Shown here: positions 4,270 through 6,601 of the stretch, piece by piece
Numbering within the stretch: position 1 is the first letter of the stretch
How the letters are laid out: each line of letters opens with the position of its first letter
Source of the DNA: JALHSW01 sp038321755
GTDB lineage: Bacteria; Actinomycetota; Acidimicrobiia; IMCC26256; PALSA-555
DNA length: 6,601 nt
Assembly (NCBI GenBank): GCA_038321755.1
Contig: JBBQFJ010000162.1
Coordinates: 1 to 6,601, forward strand
Direction of reading: 5' to 3'
Program-made: the position numbers and the translations under genes
The notes under the pieces: generated by a model
Database searches by the model: none
What the model was told of the DNA's origin: nothing
Seen by the model: the letters and a program-made list of their open reading frames with translations, nothing else

Positions 4270-5618
4270 CCGACCAGCTCGCACCGGTTCCCCCGCTCTC
4301 CGAGGACGAGGCGGGCCTGCCCGGCCCCGCGGTCGGCGAGGCGCCGGTCACCCTCGACCGGCACCAACCGTTCCGCGCGCTGCACCACCGCGAGTTCAAG
4401 CTGCTGTTCACCGCCTACGGGATCGGCGACCTCGGGTTCTGGATCTCGCACATCTCGCTGCAATCGGAGATGGCGCGCGTCACCGACAACTCGTCGATCT
4501 GGCTCGGCATCCTGTTCTTCGGCACGTTCATCCCGATGCTGCTGTTCGCGCCGTTCGCCGGGGTCGTCGCCGATCGCGTCGATCGCAAGAAGATGCTCAT
4601 GGCGACCCGCGCCATGGTGGGGTGCGTCGCCGCCACCCTGAGCATCGCCGTCCTCTCGGGTCTGGGTTCGCCCGGCGTGCTCACGCTGTTCGGGTTCTGC
4701 ATCGGCACCCTCTTCGCGTTCATGGCCCCCGCACAGCAGGCGGCGACGGCGAACTCGGTCCCCCTGCAAGACCTCTCCAGCGCGATCTCGCTCGAGAGCG
4801 CGGGCAGCAACATCTCGCGAATCGCCGGACCGGCGCTGGCCGCACCGATCCTCGCGGCATGGGGTGCGGGTTGGTCGTTCGCGGTCTACGCCGCGAGCAA
4901 CGTGCTGATGCTCCTGGCGCTCGCGCCCGTGCATCTCCGCAGCCAGATCAACAAGCACGAGCCCGGAAACAGCTGGGAACGGTGGAAGGAGGGGCTGCGC
5001 CACGCACGTGACCGTCCGCCCGCCGTCGCCGCGCTGATCACTATGAGCGTGTTCTCCGTGTTCGGCGCCGCGCACGTGGTGCTGCTCCCAGTGTTCACGA
5101 CCGACGTGCTGCACCACCCACGCGACGACTTCACGTTGCTCGTCGTCGCGTCGGGGGTCGGCGCCGTCATCGGTGCACTCACGACCGGGTTCCGCCGGTC
5201 GGTTCCGACGCTCCGCAACGCGTTGACGTGGGTGCTCGGGTTCGGGATCGCGGCAGGCGGGTTCGCGCTCTCGACGTCGTGGACCCTCTCGCTCGGGCTC
5301 ATCGCCGTGGTCGGCTTCTGCTACTTCTCCACGACGACGTCACTGAACACGCTGCTCCAGCACCTCGCCGACGACGACAAGCGCGGCCGGCTCATGGGGC
5401 TGTTCGCGGTCGCGTGGGCCGGGCTGATCCCGCTCGGCGGGATCTGGATGGGCACGGTCGCGAGCGCCAGCAGTGCGCCGATCGCCGTCGGGATCGGCGC
5501 GGCCGTGTGCGCGATCTACGCCCTCGTCCTGATGGTCCGCCGAGTGGGCGTGCAGCCGGACTCCGCCGGTCCGCCGGAAGGTGCGGGCGATCAGCCCGCG
5601 ATCGTGCCGCCCAAGTAG
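4266..5618 (+). CDS. MFS transporter, MFS_3/EntS-like exporter family
   Basis: A 450-residue major facilitator of the inner membrane, probably a proton-driven exporter. A hydrophilic N-terminal tail of about 40 residues precedes about 12 hydrophobic segments, roughly at 44-65, 77-101, 110-133, 136-157, 185-202, 203-222, 253-278, 289-308, 318-336, 339-357, 375-397 and 405-424. MFS motif A is clear in the loop after the second segment (GVVADRVDRKKM, 99-110), and DDDKRGRLMGLF (369-380) is its second-half counterpart as seen in PF05977 members. A soluble loop (residues 224-250) joins the halves. The start GTG overlaps the SDR stop (GTGA) and has no Shine-Dalgarno sequence, so translation probably depends on coupling to the SDR gene; the next methionine is too late to be the start. 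The last 28 bp overlap the convergent ABC ATPase gene. The substrate is not evident; as the third gene of a crotonase-SDR operon it may export a product or a toxic intermediate. Confidence 0.9.
   Translation: MTDQLAPVPPLSEDEAGLPGPAVGEAPVTLDRHQPFRALHHREFKLLFTAYGIGDLGFWISHISLQSEMARVTDNSSIWLGILFFGTFIPMLLFAPFAGVVADRVDRKKMLMATRAMVGCVAATLSIAVLSGLGSPGVLTLFGFCIGTLFAFMAPAQQAATANSVPLQDLSSAISLESAGSNISRIAGPALAAPILAAWGAGWSFAVYAASNVLMLLALAPVHLRSQINKHEPGNSWERWKEGLRHARDRPPAVAALITMSVFSVFGAAHVVLLPVFTTDVLHHPRDDFTLLVVASGVGAVIGALTTGFRRSVPTLRNALTWVLGFGIAAGGFALSTSWTLSLGLIAVVGFCYFSTTTSLNTLLQHLADDDKRGRLMGLFAVAWAGLIPLGGIWMGTVASASSAPIAVGIGAAVCAIYALVLMVRRVGVQPDSAGPPEGAGDQPAIVPPK
5583..5599. terminator. Candidate hairpin in overlapping convergent 3' ends
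   Basis: GCGGGC (5583-5588) and GCCCGC (5594-5599) form a perfect 6-bp GC stem with a 5-nt loop GATCA. The loop contains the stop codon of the minus-strand ATPase gene, and the stem lies within the last codons of the MFS gene. No T-run follows on either strand. Its position at the meeting point of two operons supports a terminator or transcript-end role, but a chance stem in GC-rich coding DNA is possible. Confidence 0.35.
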
Positions 5619-6601
5619 GCGCGGTCCAGCGCCGGACCGACCTCGGCCGGTGCACCCGTGAACTCGACCTTCCCGTGCAGCATGATCGCGGCCACGTCGG
5701 CGACGCCGAGCACCTCATGGGCGAACTGCTCGACGATGAGGATCGACACGTCGTCCTCGGCGATGCGCTTCACGACCTCGTAGAGCTCCTCCACGATCAG
5801 CGGCGCGAGTCCCATCGAGAGCTCGTCGAGCAGGAGCACCTTCGGGTCGGTGGTGAGCGCGCGGGCCATCGCGAGCATCTGCTGCTCGCCACCCGACAGG
5901 GTTCCCGCCACCTGCTTGCGGCGCTCCTTCAGACGCGGGAAGCGTTCGAAGGAGCGCTCGAGCACGCTCTTGAACGGCACCCCGGTGTACGTCGCCATGC
6001 GCAGGTTCTCGGTGACGGTGAGGTTCGGGAAGATGCCGCGACCCTCTGGCACGAGGCAGACGCCGTTGCGGGCCAGCGAGTCGGCCGGCGTCCCGGTGAC
6101 GTCCTGGCCCAGGATCTCGACGGTGCCGCTGCTCGGTTTGAGCTGGCCGCTCGCGACCTTGAGCGTGGTGGACTTCCCGGCGCCGTTGGGGCCGAGCAGC
6201 GCGAACACCTGCCCGGTCGGCACCACGAGATCGAGTCCGTGGATGACCTCGATCGTCCCGTACGCGGCGCGGATGTCGCGCAGCGCGAGTGCGGGTGGGC
6301 CGGCCGCCGAGGCAGCATCCGGCGTGGCTGCCGACAGGCTCTCACGTTCGACAGCGATCAGCGACGGTGCAGCGTCGGCCTGCTCCTGCTCCTTCTCGCC
6401 GCCGAGGTACGCGGCTCGGACGTCCGGGCTGGCCTGCACCTCGGTCGGGGTGCCGACCGCGATGATCCGCCCGAAGTCGAGCACGTGGATCTGCTCGCAC
6501 GTCCCCATGACGAAGCTCATGTCGTGCTCGACGAGCAACACGCCGAGACCGTCCTTCGCCAGCTCGCGCAGCAGCGTGCCGAGCGACGAGGTCTCGGACT
6601 C
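5591..6601 (-). CDS. Fused LivG-LivF branched-chain amino acid-type ABC transporter ATPase (C-terminal 336 residues)
   Basis: The open frame enters from the right edge and continues unbroken to the stop at 5593-5591. Residues 1-69 of the visible part are the end of a LivG-type ATPase: D-loop region ESETSSLG, switch histidine in LLVEHDMSF (His26), then FGRIIAVGTP and the typical LivG ending AAYLGG. A 35-residue Ala/Glu-rich linker (about 70-104) leads straight into a complete LivF-type ATPase: LALRDIRAAYG (105-115), Walker A GPNGAGKST (137-145), LVPEGRGIFPNLTVTENL (183-200), signature LSGGEQ (235-240), Walker B VLLLDE (255-260), and IVEQ (289-292), as LivF proteins have in place of the switch histidine. 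No ATG, GTG or TTG lies in frame in the linker, so LivF has no start of its own. The protein would power uptake by a HAAT-family importer; members also carry substrates other than amino acids. The permease and binding-protein genes should lie to the right. Confidence 0.92.
   Translation of the reverse strand, partial: ESETSSLGTLLRELAKDGLGVLLVEHDMSFVMGTCEQIHVLDFGRIIAVGTPTEVQASPDVRAAYLGGEKEQEQADAAPSLIAVERESLSAATPDAASAAGPPALALRDIRAAYGTIEVIHGLDLVVPTGQVFALLGPNGAGKSTTLKVASGQLKPSSGTVEILGQDVTGTPADSLARNGVCLVPEGRGIFPNLTVTENLRMATYTGVPFKSVLERSFERFPRLKERRKQVAGTLSGGEQQMLAMARALTTDPKVLLLDELSMGLAPLIVEELYEVVKRIAEDDVSILIVEQFAHEVLGVADVAAIMLHGKVEFTGAPAEVGPALDRAYLGGTIAG

Noticed and set aside
5591..6541. A separate LivF gene starting at the GTG at 6541
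   Set aside because: That GTG encodes the Val of LLVEHD inside the LivG domain and the frame continues upstream to the window edge, so it is an internal codon.

Overview
The window is from a GC-rich bacterial chromosome, most likely an actinobacterium; an Acidimicrobiia-type or Mycobacteriales-type lineage fits best. Supporting signs are very high G+C at third codon positions, many GTG starts (five of the seven genes whose start lies in the window), an F420-type luciferase-like oxidoreductase, a FadD3-like acyl-CoA ligase, and first genes that lack Shine-Dalgarno sequences but carry a TANNNT -10 box 6-9 bp before the start codon, as leaderless actinobacterial genes do. The lineage is inferred from these features; no marker gene is present.

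Layout: (1) positions 1-213, minus strand: N-terminus of a class I adenylate-forming acyl-CoA synthetase that runs off the left edge. (2) 214-369: divergent control region with a five-unit 12-bp tandem repeat, an 8-bp inverted repeat resembling an operator, and overlapping candidate promoters. (3) 370-2294, plus strand: an HSL-family alpha/beta hydrolase and a luciferase-like F420-type oxidoreductase, 5 bp apart and probably co-transcribed. (4) 2331-2660, minus strand: a 109-residue protein I do not recognise, convergent with the oxidoreductase and divergent from the next operon. (5) 2684-5618, plus strand: a tight three-gene operon (crotonase-fold protein, SDR dehydrogenase, MFS transporter) joined by two 4-bp GTGA stop/start overlaps. 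The crotonase gene and the 109-residue gene diverge from one symmetric -10 element. (6) 5591-6601, minus strand: the end of a fused LivG-LivF type ABC ATPase that runs off the right edge and overlaps the MFS gene tail to tail by 28 bp.

Taken together, the window looks like part of a catabolic locus for a lipophilic or carboxylated substrate handled as CoA thioesters. Ester hydrolysis, flavin/F420 redox chemistry, CoA activation, crotonase chemistry and alcohol/ketone redox are all represented, with one MFS and one ABC transporter component. The FadD3-like ligase raises the possibility of steroid C/D-ring (HIP) catabolism, but no diagnostic ipdAB, fadE or kstR2 gene is visible, so the substrate is unknown. 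No RNA genes, CRISPR arrays or insertion sequences were seen. No stretch over 300 bp lacks a gene.
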